Assembly: GCA_017501355.1 (NCBI GenBank)
Contig: JAFVXA010000017.1
Location: 1 to 53,860 of the forward strand
DNA length: 53,860 bases
Direction of reading: 5' to 3'
Origin: Oscillospiraceae bacterium
Lineage (GTDB): Bacteria; Bacillota; Clostridia; Oscillospirales; Oscillospiraceae
Shown here: piece after piece, positions 41,393 to 50,305 of the stretch
How the letters are laid out: each line of letters opens with the position of its first letter
How positions within the stretch are numbered: position 1 is the stretch's first letter
Notes under the pieces: generated by a model
Databases searched by the model: none
The model's input: only the letters and a program-made list of their open reading frames with translations
Told to the model about the DNA's origin: nothing
Position numbers and translations under genes: made by a program

Positions 41393-43471
41393 CTAAATGC
41401 CGCTGCTCTGCAGGCGGCGAAGGTAAGGGGATTGCAGCAGGTCGACCTTTTCTTTTGTGGCGGTCAGACGGATGGTCACATTTTCTCCGTCTGCGGACTG
41501 CTCCAGCAGTCCCCGTTCGCAGAACACCTCCAGCGCGAAGGCGGTGCGCAGGAAGCTCTCGTTCCCGCCCATGGCGGCGGCGAGACTGCGGTAGAGAGGC
41601 AGCGCGGGAACCTCGCGGGTCCTGCCATCGGCAATGGCGGCGCTGAGGGAGCGCCAGAGCCGCACGGACTGCTCCCGCGTAAAGAGCAGACGCATGGCTT
41701 CCTGTGCCGAAAGGTTCTCCTCCTCCACTGCCCTGTGGCAGAGGGCGAGGGCTTCGCTCTCGCTCTTGCTGGCAAGGAGAGAGGGACGGATATCAATGAT
41801 TTGAAGCTGCACCGTGGATGCACCACGGAACTCGTTGATCTGTAAATAAAACGCCGCGTCCACCCGCATACCCGGGGCGATGCCCGTGCTCTCTTCCGTG
41901 GCGGAGAAGAAGATGGCGGGGAAGTGGTACTGTCCCTTGGAGAACTGCAGCTTGAGGTGGCGGTTCTGTCCTACGCTCTGCATACTGTCCACCGTCATGC
42001 CCATGAGACAGAACACGGGGCGGTTGTTGCCCGCGCCGTAGGGTTCCATCATGGCAAGGGACTGGATCTCGTCCATGTTGATATCACCGCCGTGGGCGAT
42101 CAGCACATCCACATCGAGAGAGGAAACGGGGGCTTCGCCGCCGGAGAACTGCAGTGCGCAGCGGTTGATGCGGTCGCGGAAAAGGTCGATGTTTTCCTCG
42201 CGGATGGTAAAGCCTGCGGCAAGCTCATGCCCGCCGAAGCCCTCCAGCAGGTCGGAGCAGCTTTCCAGCGCCTGAAACAGGTTGAAGCCGCCGTAGCTGC
42301 GGCAGGAGCCCTTGCCAAGTCCCTCGCAGAGATGGATCATAAAGCTGGGACAGGAGTATTTTTCCGTAAGACGGGAGGCGACAATACCCACCACGCCCTG
42401 ATGCCAGACGCTGCTCGACAGCACCAGTGCGTGACGGTGCTGGGGAGGCATTGCCTCCGTCTGCTCCAGTGCCTGAGAGAAGATGTCCTGCTCCACTGCC
42501 TGTCGCTCGCGGTTCAGTGCGCAGAGCCGCCGTGCCAGTTCCTCTGCCTCGGCGCTGTCCTGACTCAGCAGCAGATCCACCGCCACATCTGCCGCGCCCA
42601 TGCGTCCCGCCGCGTTGATGCGGGGGGCAAGGACGAAGCCGATCTGAATGGAGGTGCAGGGCTTGTCGGCAAGACCCGCCTCCTTCAACAGGGCGTGGAT
42701 GCCAAGGAAGTCCGCGTGATGGAGGCTTTCGAGACCGCGGCGGACAATGACGCGGTTTTCCCCGCTCATCAGCATCACATCTGCGATGGTGCCGATGGCG
42801 GCAAGGGTGCAGTAGCGGGAGAAGATGGCTTCTTCGCGGCTTTCCCCCGCAAGGGCAAGCACCAGCTTCAGCGCCACGCCCACACCCGCAAGATGCTTGA
42901 AGGGGTAGGGGCAGTCGGGACGATGGGGGTCCACCACCGCCACGGCATTTGGCAGCTGCTCCTTGCACTCATGATGGTCGGTGACGATCACATCCATGCC
43001 GAGCGAGGCGGCAAACTCGATTTCCTGGATGCCCGTGATGCCGCAGTCCACGGTGATCAGCAGGGTCACGCCCTGCTGGGAGAGGGTGCGGATGGGCTCA
43101 CAGCCGAGACCGTAGCCATCCTCCTCGCGGCGGGGAATGTAATGCAGGCACTTGAGCCCGCGGCTTTTCAGATAGTCCACCACCACACAGGTGGAGGTGA
43201 TGCCGTCCACGTCATAGTCACCGAACACGGCGACGGTCTCGCCCTGCTCAATGGCTTCCTCGATGCGGCGCACCGCCTTGTCCATGTCCTTCATCAGCAT
43301 GGGGGAGTGCTGCAGGAGCTGATCCTGATCGAGATAGTCCGACGCATCCTCCGCGCAGGAGACCCCGCGGGAGGCAAGGACGGCGGAGAGCAGAGAGGGG
43401 AAGCCCGACTCCTTCAGCCGCGCCACAGCTTCATCCGAAGTTTCGGCAATATTCCAGCGACGATATTTCAT
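41393..43471 (-). CDS. recJ: Single-stranded-DNA exonuclease RecJ
   Basis: 692 residues. DHH motifs: FGDYDVDGITS, TVDCGITG and VTDHHE; the DHHA1 part includes GGHELAAGFTI. The C-terminal OB and later region (~460-690) follows the Firmicute type. It degrades 5' single-stranded ends in mismatch and recombination repair. Start 43471 follows AAAGGAGGGG; the frame remains open 25 codons further without a ribosome site. First gene of the long minus-strand run. Confidence 0.94.
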   Translation of the reverse strand: MKYRRWNIAETSDEAVARLKESGFPSLLSAVLASRGVSCAEDASDYLDQDQLLQHSPMLMKDMDKAVRRIEEAIEQGETVAVFGDYDVDGITSTCVVVDYLKSRGLKCLHYIPRREEDGYGLGCEPIRTLSQQGVTLLITVDCGITGIQEIEFAASLGMDVIVTDHHECKEQLPNAVAVVDPHRPDCPYPFKHLAGVGVALKLVLALAGESREEAIFSRYCTLAAIGTIADVMLMSGENRVIVRRGLESLHHADFLGIHALLKEAGLADKPCTSIQIGFVLAPRINAAGRMGAADVAVDLLLSQDSAEAEELARRLCALNRERQAVEQDIFSQALEQTEAMPPQHRHALVLSSSVWHQGVVGIVASRLTEKYSCPSFMIHLCEGLGKGSCRSYGGFNLFQALESCSDLLEGFGGHELAAGFTIREENIDLFRDRINRCALQFSGGEAPVSSLDVDVLIAHGGDINMDEIQSLAMMEPYGAGNNRPVFCLMGMTVDSMQSVGQNRHLKLQFSKGQYHFPAIFFSATEESTGIAPGMRVDAAFYLQINEFRGASTVQLQIIDIRPSLLASKSESEALALCHRAVEEENLSAQEAMRLLFTREQSVRLWRSLSAAIADGRTREVPALPLYRSLAAAMGGNESFLRTAFALEVFCERGLLEQSADGENVTIRLTATKEKVDLLQSPYLRRLQSSGI

Positions 43472-43636
43472 GCGGGACCCCTCCTTTCCGTGCCGTCTGT
43501 TCCCGTTGACGGCAGCCGATACTTTTACAAATATACAGTATAGCAAAGAAAGGGCAAAAGAACAAGGGATTTACCAGCCTTTTTGACACGGAAAAGAAAG
43601 TGACGATACCGTTTTCTGGATATTTTTACGAAAAAA

Positions 43637-43664
43637 CGCCCGCTTCGGAGGAACGAAGCGGGCG
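43637..43664 (-). terminator. Terminator of dacF
   Basis: An 11-bp perfect GC stem (43637-43647 with 43654-43664) followed on the minus strand by a run of six T. Confidence 0.85.
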
Positions 43665-43668
43665 AGGT

Positions 43669-44799
43669 TCAGGGGAGAGGAGCGTACAGACCGAAGCGCC
43701 AGAGCCGCAGGAGCATGGTCTGCCATGTGAGGACATCCACACTTTCTGCAGCGGTGAGGGGGATCTCTGTCAGCAGGGCATCCCCCGCGTAGAGGGAGAG
43801 GGTCCCCAGCTGCTCCCCCTGCTCCACGGGGGCGGGGACGGATTCGGGCAGATGGATCTCCTGCCGCAGGGCGGAAAGGTCGCTCTTTTTCAGCAGCACG
43901 GAGCGCTGCGGCGGCGCAATGGCGACCTCGGCGCACTCGCCCTGCGTTACGGGCAGGGGCGGCAGGGGGGCTTCGGGGGTGACGGTCTGCAGGGTGTAGG
44001 CAGCAAAGCCGTAGTTCAGCAGCACCTTCGCGTCGTCAAAGCGCTGCTGGGAGGTGGGGGCTTTCAGCACCACGGCGATGAGCTCCATGCCGTCGCGCTC
44101 GGCGGTGGCGGAGATGCAGTATTTGGCGGCATCGGTGCTGCCTGTTTTCAGTCCCGTTGCGCCTTCATAAAAGCGGATGAGCTTGTTGGTGTTGGAGAGC
44201 CCGAAGGCACCGCCGCGGAGAGAATCCATCCAGATGGTGGTGTAATTGCGGATGGCGGGGTGATTTAAAATCAGCTCGCGGCTCATAATGGCGATGTCAC
44301 GGGCGCTGGTGAGATGCCCCTCCGCAGGCAGTCCCGTACAGTTGACAAAGTGGGTGTCGCTCATGCCGAGCTCCTTGGCGCGCGCATTCATCCGCTCCAC
44401 AAAGGCATCGGCGCTGCCTGCAAGATGCTCGCCGAGGGCGACGGAGGCATCGTTTCCCGAGGCAACGCAGACTGCCTTCAGCAGGTCCTCCACGCTCATC
44501 TGCTCCCCCTCCTTGAGGTACACCTGACTGCCGCCCATGGAGCAGGCATAGGCGCTGGCGGTGACGGTGTCGCCGAGGGCGAGCTCCCCGTGGTCAATGG
44601 CTTCCATGACGAGAAGCAGGGTCATCACCTTGGTGACGCTGGCAGGGGGGAGGGGCTCACGCTCGTTCTGGGCGTAGAGGATCTCGCCCGTGGTTTTCTC
44701 CATGAGCAGGGCGCTCTCGGCAGAGAGGGTGAGGGTGGCGGCGCGGACAGGCAGGGGCAGCATCAGCAGCGCCAGCAGCAGAAAAAGGATTCGTTTCAT
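43669..44799 (-). CDS. dacF: D-alanyl-D-alanine carboxypeptidase (DacF-like)
   Basis: 376 residues. Signal peptide 1-20 (KRILFLLLALLMLPLPVRA). Penicillin-binding motifs SVTK (Ser54, Lys57), SGN (114-116) and KTG (218-220) are all present. A C-terminal PBP5-like beta domain and a final amphipathic/hydrophobic helix (WQTMLLRLWRFGLYA) may anchor it to the membrane. It trims the terminal D-Ala of peptidoglycan stem peptides; the DacF group acts in spore cortex or vegetative wall. Monocistronic, AAGGAGG at the start. Confidence 0.94.
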   Translation of the reverse strand: MKRILFLLLALLMLPLPVRAATLTLSAESALLMEKTTGEILYAQNEREPLPPASVTKVMTLLLVMEAIDHGELALGDTVTASAYACSMGGSQVYLKEGEQMSVEDLLKAVCVASGNDASVALGEHLAGSADAFVERMNARAKELGMSDTHFVNCTGLPAEGHLTSARDIAIMSRELILNHPAIRNYTTIWMDSLRGGAFGLSNTNKLIRFYEGATGLKTGSTDAAKYCISATAERDGMELIAVVLKAPTSQQRFDDAKVLLNYGFAAYTLQTVTPEAPLPPLPVTQGECAEVAIAPPQRSVLLKKSDLSALRQEIHLPESVPAPVEQGEQLGTLSLYAGDALLTEIPLTAAESVDVLTWQTMLLRLWRFGLYAPLP

Positions 44800-44957
44800 G
44801 GTTGCCTCCTTACAGTCTTTGCTTCGATGCTATGTGCGGCGGCGTGCTTTCATGCCTTGCAAAGGAAGGGGGCTTGTGTTAGGATAACAGGTATAAAATG
44901 GGGAAGTGTGCGGTTGAAGCTGTCTTCCTGCGCCCGAACAGGGCAGAAAAGAGTGTT

Positions 44958-45833
44958 ATGAAAGAAAATAAGACAAAATATATTCTGTTTATTCTGCTGC
45001 AGAGTCTGGTGTACGGCATCGGCAACCCCATTACCAAGGTGGCGTATGAATCCATCACCCCCTTCTGGCTGCTGGCGGGACGCTTCGCGGTGACAAGCCT
45101 TGTCTATGCCGCCCTCTTCGGCGGGCGTATCCGCCGTCAGATGAAAAACACGGTGGTCTCTGACTGGCTGCCCCCTGCGCTTTGCTGCGCAGGTGCGTAC
45201 ATCTCCTGTAATCTGGCGCTGGACATCGCCCCTGCCACCACCATTGGCTTTCTGATCTCCCTGCCCGTGCTCTTTACCCCGCCGCTGGAAGCGCTGGTGT
45301 TCCACAGAAAATACGACTTTTCCCGCCTGCCCGTGCAGCTGGTGCTGACGGTGGGACTGTTCCTGCTCTGCTGCGGCGAAAGCGGCTTCACCTTCGGCTT
45401 TGGCGAAGCGCTGGGCTTGTTCGATGCCTTCTGTGTGGCGGGCATCCTTGTCTTTGGCGAGCGGGCGCTGAAAAAGATCGACGCGGCGGTGCTTTCTTCC
45501 ATGCAGGCGTTTGTGACCTTCTCGCTCAGTGTTCTCGGTGCATTTTTGCTGGACGATATCGCGGTGCTCGCGGGCGTGCAGTGGGAAGCGTGGGCAGTGG
45601 TGCTGTATCTGGCACTTGGCTGCACGGTGCTTGCCTATCTGCTGCAGAACTATGCCGTTGCCCACCTCAGCGCAGGAACGGTCTCCATGCTGCAGTGTAC
45701 CCAGCCCATTCTCACGGCGGTGATCTCCTATCTCATGCTGGGGGAGACCCTGTCGGGGGTGGCACTTGGCGGCGGTGTGCTGATTTTGGCGGCACTTTTG
45801 TTCGACGGATGGCGCGAGAGCCGCAAAAAGTGA
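44958..45833 (+). CDS. DMT-superfamily (EamA) transporter
   Basis: 291 residues with ten hydrophobic helices in two EamA repeats (GIGNPITKVAYESITPFW, and later QNYAVAHLSAGTVSMLQCTQ with YLMLGETLSG). These export amino acids or metabolites. The start 44958 is preferred over an in-frame ATG at 44898 because the extra residues (RPNRAEKSV) look non-coding; the ribosome site AAAAGAG is weak. Divergent from dacF, no operon partner. Substrate unknown. Confidence 0.9.
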   Translation: MKENKTKYILFILLQSLVYGIGNPITKVAYESITPFWLLAGRFAVTSLVYAALFGGRIRRQMKNTVVSDWLPPALCCAGAYISCNLALDIAPATTIGFLISLPVLFTPPLEALVFHRKYDFSRLPVQLVLTVGLFLLCCGESGFTFGFGEALGLFDAFCVAGILVFGERALKKIDAAVLSSMQAFVTFSLSVLGAFLLDDIAVLAGVQWEAWAVVLYLALGCTVLAYLLQNYAVAHLSAGTVSMLQCTQPILTAVISYLMLGETLSGVALGGGVLILAALLFDGWRESRKK

Positions 45834-45923
45834 GATTTTCGCCCCGTTCCCCCTTTACAAAGGGATAATTGTTTGGCATACTATTACAGTTAAGAAAAAT
45901 TTCGAGAAGAGGAGAACCGATGT

Positions 45924-47048
45924 ATGGCAGTGATCGAATACGATGAATATAAACAAAAGCTTCTCGCCATGGAGGAGACTTACAAGAACCTGCACAAGGC
46001 ACTTGGCATTGATGCCGCCAAGGCTGAAATCGAGCGTCTGCAGAAGGAGACCGAGGAGGACGGTTTCTGGAATGATATTGCCCGCGCGCAGAAGAATCAG
46101 CAGATGACCAAGCAGCTGCAGAACAAGGTGCGCCGTCACCAGAAGCTGGTGACCGAGCGCGAGGATCTGCTGGCGCTGGTGGAAATGGGTATCGAAGAGG
46201 ATGATGAGTCCCTGCTGGAGGAGCTCAAGAGCGGCTACGCCACCCTCGAAAAGGACGTGGAGGATGCCCGCCTTGCGACCCTGCTTTCCGGCGAATATGA
46301 CAACAGCAACGCCATTCTCCAGTTCCACGCCGGTGCCGGCGGCACTGAGGCACAGGACTGGACGCAGATGCTGTACCGTATGTATATGCACTGGGCGGAG
46401 TCCCACGGCTTCAACTTCAAGATGGTGGACTATCTCGACGGCGATGAAGCAGGTCTCAAGAGCGCGACTGTAGTGATCGAGGGCGAAAACGCCTACGGCT
46501 ATCTCAAGTGCGAGAACGGTGTCCATCGTCTCGTCCGCGTCTCTCCCTTTGACGCATCCGGTCGCCGCCAGACCTCCTTCGCTGCACTGGAGGTCACCCC
46601 CGAAATCGACGATGGCGCTGATGTGGACATCCGTGCGGAGGACCTGCGCGTGGATACCTACCGCGCATCCGGTGCAGGCGGTCAGCACGTCAACAAGACC
46701 GAGTCTGCAGTCCGTATCACCCACATTCCCACGGGCGTGGTGGTCGCTTCCCAGCAGGAGCGCAGCCAGATCCAGAACCGCGAAGTGGCAATGCGTATGC
46801 TGCGAAGCAAGCTGGTGGAGATCAAGCTGCAGCAGCACGCTGACAAGATCTCCGACCTCAAGGGCGTGCAGATGAAGATCGAGTGGGGCAGCCAGATCCG
46901 TTCCTACGTGTTCATGCCCTATACCCTCGCGAAGGATCACCGTACCGGCTTTGAAAACGGCAACATTCAGGCTGTCATGGACGGTGAGATCGACGGCTTT
47001 ATCAACGCTTACCTCACCCAGAGCGCCAACGGCGAGCTGAAGAAGTAA
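45924..47048 (+). CDS. prfB: Peptide chain release factor 2
   Basis: 374 residues. The stop-recognition SPF motif (207-209) identifies RF2; the peptidyl-hydrolysis GGQ motif is at 252-254 in ASGAGGQHVNKTES. The reading frame is continuous from the ATG, so this prfB lacks the usual internal UGA and programmed +1 frameshift found near codon 25 in most bacteria. GAGGAG precedes the start. Monocistronic, with terminator at 47054. Confidence 0.96.
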   Translation: MAVIEYDEYKQKLLAMEETYKNLHKALGIDAAKAEIERLQKETEEDGFWNDIARAQKNQQMTKQLQNKVRRHQKLVTEREDLLALVEMGIEEDDESLLEELKSGYATLEKDVEDARLATLLSGEYDNSNAILQFHAGAGGTEAQDWTQMLYRMYMHWAESHGFNFKMVDYLDGDEAGLKSATVVIEGENAYGYLKCENGVHRLVRVSPFDASGRRQTSFAALEVTPEIDDGADVDIRAEDLRVDTYRASGAGGQHVNKTESAVRITHIPTGVVVASQQERSQIQNREVAMRMLRSKLVEIKLQQHADKISDLKGVQMKIEWGSQIRSYVFMPYTLAKDHRTGFENGNIQAVMDGEIDGFINAYLTQSANGELKK

Positions 47049-47053
47049 ACAAG

Positions 47054-47085
47054 AAAATGGCATCCTCGTCTGAGGATGCCATTTT
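47054..47085 (+). terminator. Terminator of prfB
   Basis: A perfect 14-bp stem (47054-47067 with 47072-47085), followed by T. Confidence 0.9.
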
Positions 47086-47111
47086 TTCGTAAAAGGAAAA
47101 GCTTCGCAGAA

Positions 47112-47227
47112 TTTCGCCGCCCGCAAGCGGCGAAAGAGTTGAAATCATTTTCGCCCGCGGCATGTACGTGGGCGAAAATACTTCTCGCCCTGCAAACGTG
47201 CAAGCGGAGCGTAGTGCGCTGCAGCAG
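47112..47227 (+). repeat. Structured dispersed repeat B, copy 2
   Basis: Homologous to 7651-7790: hairpin TTTCGCCGC/GCGGCGAAA (47112-47120, 47127-47135), then a perfect 10-bp stem ATTTTCGCCC/GGGCGAAAAT (47147-47156, 47170-47179) around the conserved loop GCGGCATGTACGT (47157-47169). A third arm pairs CGCCCTGC with GCAGGGCG. Like copy 1 it lies between convergent genes. Confidence 0.7.
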
Positions 47228-47238
47228 GGCGCAAAAAG

Positions 47239-47297
47239 TTCGCAAAAAACGATAGTTTTTTGCGAAAGAAAATGCCGCACCATTCGGTGCGGCATTT
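47239..47297. terminator. Two tandem hairpins before the small P-loop gene's end
   Basis: A 12-bp A/T-rich stem (47239-47250 with 47255-47266) and a 12-bp GC stem (47270-47281 with 47286-47297). The second, with A/T-rich arms, probably terminates the minus-strand gene ending at 47315. Confidence 0.75.
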
Positions 47298-47314
47298 CTT
47301 TATGTAAGAAAAAC

Positions 47315-47719
47315 TTACAGGTACTTCTTCATGACGTCGGTAGCCTTGTCCTCAGCTGCGCTGACGGTGACAACGAACTCGACGCCGCTGCGGGTGCTGA
47401 AAGCATCCAGCCAGGTCAGGAACTCATCTGCGCCCTCAAAGTTGCCGCAGATCTTGCAGAGATTGTCCACAAAGATGTGGGAAATGTCGTAGTTGCCTGC
47501 GTAGAGACCGCTGACGAAACCACGGAACACTTCGTAAGAATCAATGCCGTTCTCCTTGGCGTTGAGCAGACGCACCTGAGGCTTGATGTCATAAGTCATC
47601 ATAGCAGCAGACTCGATGCAGACCACATTGCCGGAGACGGAAGCAGCGGTATTGTTGACCTGCTCGATGAGGCTCTTGGTCTTGCCGGTGCCCTTTTCAC
47701 CCATGATCAGTTTAATCAT
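47315..47719 (-). CDS. Small P-loop ATPase-like protein
   Basis: 134 residues. A Walker A GEKGTGKTK (7-15) and a Walker-B-like SHIFVDNL at ~80-87; the fold after it is RecA/AAA-like but much shorter than known ATPases, with no further domain. CAGGAG precedes the start and it is not in an operon. Proteins of this size occur in Clostridia as uncharacterised ATP-binding proteins. I do not assign a function. Confidence 0.8.
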   Translation of the reverse strand: MIKLIMGEKGTGKTKSLIEQVNNTAASVSGNVVCIESAAMMTYDIKPQVRLLNAKENGIDSYEVFRGFVSGLYAGNYDISHIFVDNLCKICGNFEGADEFLTWLDAFSTRSGVEFVVTVSAAEDKATDVMKKYL

Positions 47720-47812
47720 AAGAAATCACTCCTGTCTTAGGGGATGATACCCCAAGTTATTCTACGCTAATACATTACCATGTCCGGCGCAATTTGACAA
47801 CGCCGAAAATGC

Positions 47813-47839
47813 AATTTCATGCAAAAACACGATGAAATT
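47813..47839. other. AT-rich hairpin between pgi and the small ATPase gene
   Basis: AATTTCAT (47813-47820) pairs with ATGAAATT (47832-47839), followed by TTT. It could terminate plus-strand antisense transcription or belong to the small ATPase promoter region. Weak. Confidence 0.35.
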
Positions 47840-47877
47840 TTTCGATTTCAGCCAAGCAAGGGGGTAAATTTGTGGAA

Positions 47878-49215
47878 TTAGCCCTGCAGCTTAGCGCGCA
47901 GTGCATCGCCCATCGCCTCATAGCCGGGCTTGCCCAGCAGAGCGAACATATTCTTCTTGTAAGCTTCCACACCGGGCTGATCGAAGGGGTTCACACCCAG
48001 CAGGTAGCCGCTCAGACCGCAGGCATACTCGAAGAAGTAGATCAGACCGCCGAGGGTACGCTCATCCTTCTTGCCGCACTGGATGACGAGGTTGGGCACG
48101 CCGCCTTCCACGTGAGCGAGGTAGGTGCCGTCCATCGCCTGCTGCAGAACGAAGTCCAGGGGCTTGCCTGCGAGGAAGTTCAGACCATCGCCGTCAGTCT
48201 CGTCATAGGGGACGGGATACTCGCGGGCGGAGGGACCAAAGCGAACCACGGTCTCCATCAGGATGCGCTCGCCTTCCTGAATGTACTGACCCATGGAGTG
48301 CAGATCTGCGGTAAACTCCACGCTTGCGGGGAAAAGACCCTTGCCTTCCTTGCCCTCGCTCTCACCGTACAGCTGCTTCCACCACTCGGTCATAAAGCGG
48401 AAGGAGGGCTCGTAGCAGGCGAGGATCTCCACCTTCTTGCCGCAGCGGCGATAGAGCTCGTAACGGGTAGCGGCATAGACCCATGCGGGGTTGGCGTAGG
48501 AATCCTGCTGGCAGATGCCGTGCATTTCCTGTGCGCCTGCCATCAGTGCCTCAATGTCGATGCCGGCAACGGCAATGGGCAGCAGACCCACGGCAGTCAG
48601 CACACTGTAACGACCGCCCACATCATCGGGCACCACGAAGGTCTCGTAGCCCTTGGCATCTGCAAGGGATTTCAGTGCGCCGCGTGCCTTGTCGGTGGTG
48701 GCGTAGATGCGCTTGGCAGCGCCCTCTTCGCCGTACTTCTTCTCCAGCATCTCGCGGAAGAAGCGGAAAGCCACTGCGGGCTCGGTGGTGGTGCCGGACT
48801 TGGAGATAACGTTCACGGAGAAGTCCACATCCTGCACCAGATCCATGACCTCGCCCATTGCCTCTGCGGAAAGACCGTTGCCCACAAAGTAGATGTTGGG
48901 GGTGTCCTTCTTCAGCAGGTTATAGTTGGGGGAGCGCAGGCACTCAATCACGCCGCGGGCACCGAGATAGGAGCCGCCGATGCCGATGACCACCAGTGCC
49001 TGAGAGTCGGACTGGATGCGCTTGGCAGCAGCCTGAATGCGGGTAAACTCCTCCTTATCATAGTTTTCGGGCAGGTTGACCCAGCCCACATAATCACTGC
49101 CCTTGCCGGTAGCAGTCTTCAGCCAGTTCTGTGCCTGCTTCAGACGGGGGGCAAGCGCATCTTCATAAGGCAGGGGGAGGAAGGTCTTCATGGAGTCAAG
49201 CTTCACTTGCAGCAT
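47878..49215 (-). CDS. pgi: Glucose-6-phosphate isomerase
   Basis: 445 residues, the short bacterial type. Substrate-binding [15 protein letters not shown] and [14 protein letters not shown], catalytic Glu in [11 protein letters not shown] and His in [12 protein letters not shown] region are present. It interconverts glucose 6-phosphate and fructose 6-phosphate. The start is uncertain: ATG at 49215 or a GTG four codons earlier, both served by GGAAAGAA. Monocistronic. Confidence 0.95.
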   Translation of the reverse strand: MLQVKLDSMKTFLPLPYEDALAPRLKQAQNWLKTATGKGSDYVGWVNLPENYDKEEFTRIQAAAKRIQSDSQALVVIGIGGSYLGARGVIECLRSPNYNLLKKDTPNIYFVGNGLSAEAMGEVMDLVQDVDFSVNVISKSGTTTEPAVAFRFFREMLEKKYGEEGAAKRIYATTDKARGALKSLADAKGYETFVVPDDVGGRYSVLTAVGLLPIAVAGIDIEALMAGAQEMHGICQQDSYANPAWVYAATRYELYRRCGKKVEILACYEPSFRFMTEWWKQLYGESEGKEGKGLFPASVEFTADLHSMGQYIQEGERILMETVVRFGPSAREYPVPYDETDGDGLNFLAGKPLDFVLQQAMDGTYLAHVEGGVPNLVIQCGKKDERTLGGLIYFFEYACGLSGYLLGVNPFDQPGVEAYKKNMFALLGKPGYEAMGDALRAKLQG

Positions 49216-49381
49216 AGTAAAACACACTTCTTTCCGTAGTATTCCAGATTATCCACAACAGGTGGGTTATTAATAGAAAGAGTATATCATGTTCCCACGG
49301 CGGTCACAAGTCGAAATTCCTCGAATGGTATGAAAAATACACCCAAAAGGGAGCATCTATTTTCGGCGTATCGCAAAAAAG

Positions 49382-49423
49382 AAAGCAGCGCCGCGGCAAA
49401 ATACTGCCGCAGCGCTGCTGTTT
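49382..49423 (-). terminator. Terminator of the M23 peptidase gene
   Basis: A long GC hairpin (outer AGCAGCGC with GCGCTGCT, inner GCGGCA with TGCCGC), T-rich on the minus-strand exit, ending 13 nt from the stop at 49436. Confidence 0.8.
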
Positions 49424-49435
49424 CGTTGGTTTGAT

Positions 49436-50122
49436 TTAGTTCAGATAGGCGCTGGGGTCGATGAGCTTTCCGTCTTTGGAGACGGAGAAGTGGAGGTGGG
49501 GCTCAGGGCTTTCCGCGGCGGCGGTAGAACCCACCGCGCCGATGTTTTCCCCTGCAAGGACACTGTCCCCCGCGGAAACATAGACCTCTTCACTGAGGCA
49601 GGCGTAAGTGGAGGTGAAGCCTTCCGCGTGCTCCAGCACCACGGTCACGCCCATAAGGGGGTCCTCCGTTACGGAGAGCACAGTGCCGTCGCAGGCGGCG
49701 CAGACAGGGGTACCCTCCTCTGCGGCGATGTCCACGCCGTTATGGGTGCGCCAGTCCTCCAGCGTCTCGTTGTAGAACAGCACATCTGCGCTGAAGGCGG
49801 CAATGGTCTTGCCCTCGAGAGGGGAGCGCAGGTCGGGAGAGAGTCTGGGCTCTTCGGGCACTACGGCGTGGGCGGGGATCTCCACCTCGTCCACTGCCGC
49901 GACCTCGGCACTTTCCTCCTCCGCAGGCTCTATGGGTTCAATGACAGGGACGGGAGCAGGCGCGGGCTTGGGGGCAGGTTCAGTCAGCACGGGTTCTTCG
50001 GGCACGATGGGCTCGACAGGGGCGAAAAACTGATAGCCGAGGATGCCTGCCGCCACAAGGCACAGGGCAAAAACGATGTAGGGACCGCCTGCGCCAAAGA
50101 GCTTGTTGAGTTTCTTCTGCAT
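49436..50122 (-). CDS. Membrane-anchored M23 metallopeptidase, SpoIIQ-like
   Basis: 228 residues. Cytoplasmic basic start, one membrane helix (~13-34), a Pro/Glu-rich stalk (~36-95) and a C-terminal M23 domain with both zinc motifs intact: HNGVD (His127, Asp131) and HLH (209-211). Length, topology and isolation fit SpoIIQ, which in Clostridia, unlike B. subtilis, keeps its catalytic residues and joins the feeding channel between forespore and mother cell. A vegetative wall hydrolase is the alternative. Start 50122 follows AAAGGAA; the longer frame has no ribosome site. Confidence 0.85.
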   Translation of the reverse strand: MQKKLNKLFGAGGPYIVFALCLVAAGILGYQFFAPVEPIVPEEPVLTEPAPKPAPAPVPVIEPIEPAEEESAEVAAVDEVEIPAHAVVPEEPRLSPDLRSPLEGKTIAAFSADVLFYNETLEDWRTHNGVDIAAEEGTPVCAACDGTVLSVTEDPLMGVTVVLEHAEGFTSTYACLSEEVYVSAGDSVLAGENIGAVGSTAAAESPEPHLHFSVSKDGKLIDPSAYLN

Positions 50123-50241
50123 AAGTTGCTTCCTTTCCGATGGGAATTTTTTTGGGGACTGCTGTCCATAGTGTGGACAAAAAAGGAAGCGCTTATACCG
50201 CAGTGAAACGAAAAGACTTTTGGCATATTGACGGATTGCGG

Positions 50242-50270
50242 TTGATATTTCCCTGTCAATCACGTACAAT
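50242..50270 (+). promoter_or_regulatory. Promoter of psuG
   Basis: TTGATA (50242-50247), a 17-nt spacer and TACAAT (50265-50270), five of six matches in each box, 36 nt before the start. Confidence 0.7.
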
Positions 50271-50305
50271 ACAGACAATCAATCGAAAGAGGAGGCGTGT
50301 TTTGC

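Noticed and set aside
45919-45945. Overlapping ATG before prfB as a sign of programmed frameshifting
   Set aside because: The alternative frame stops after eight codons and has no RF2-like residues or slippery CTT-TGA context.
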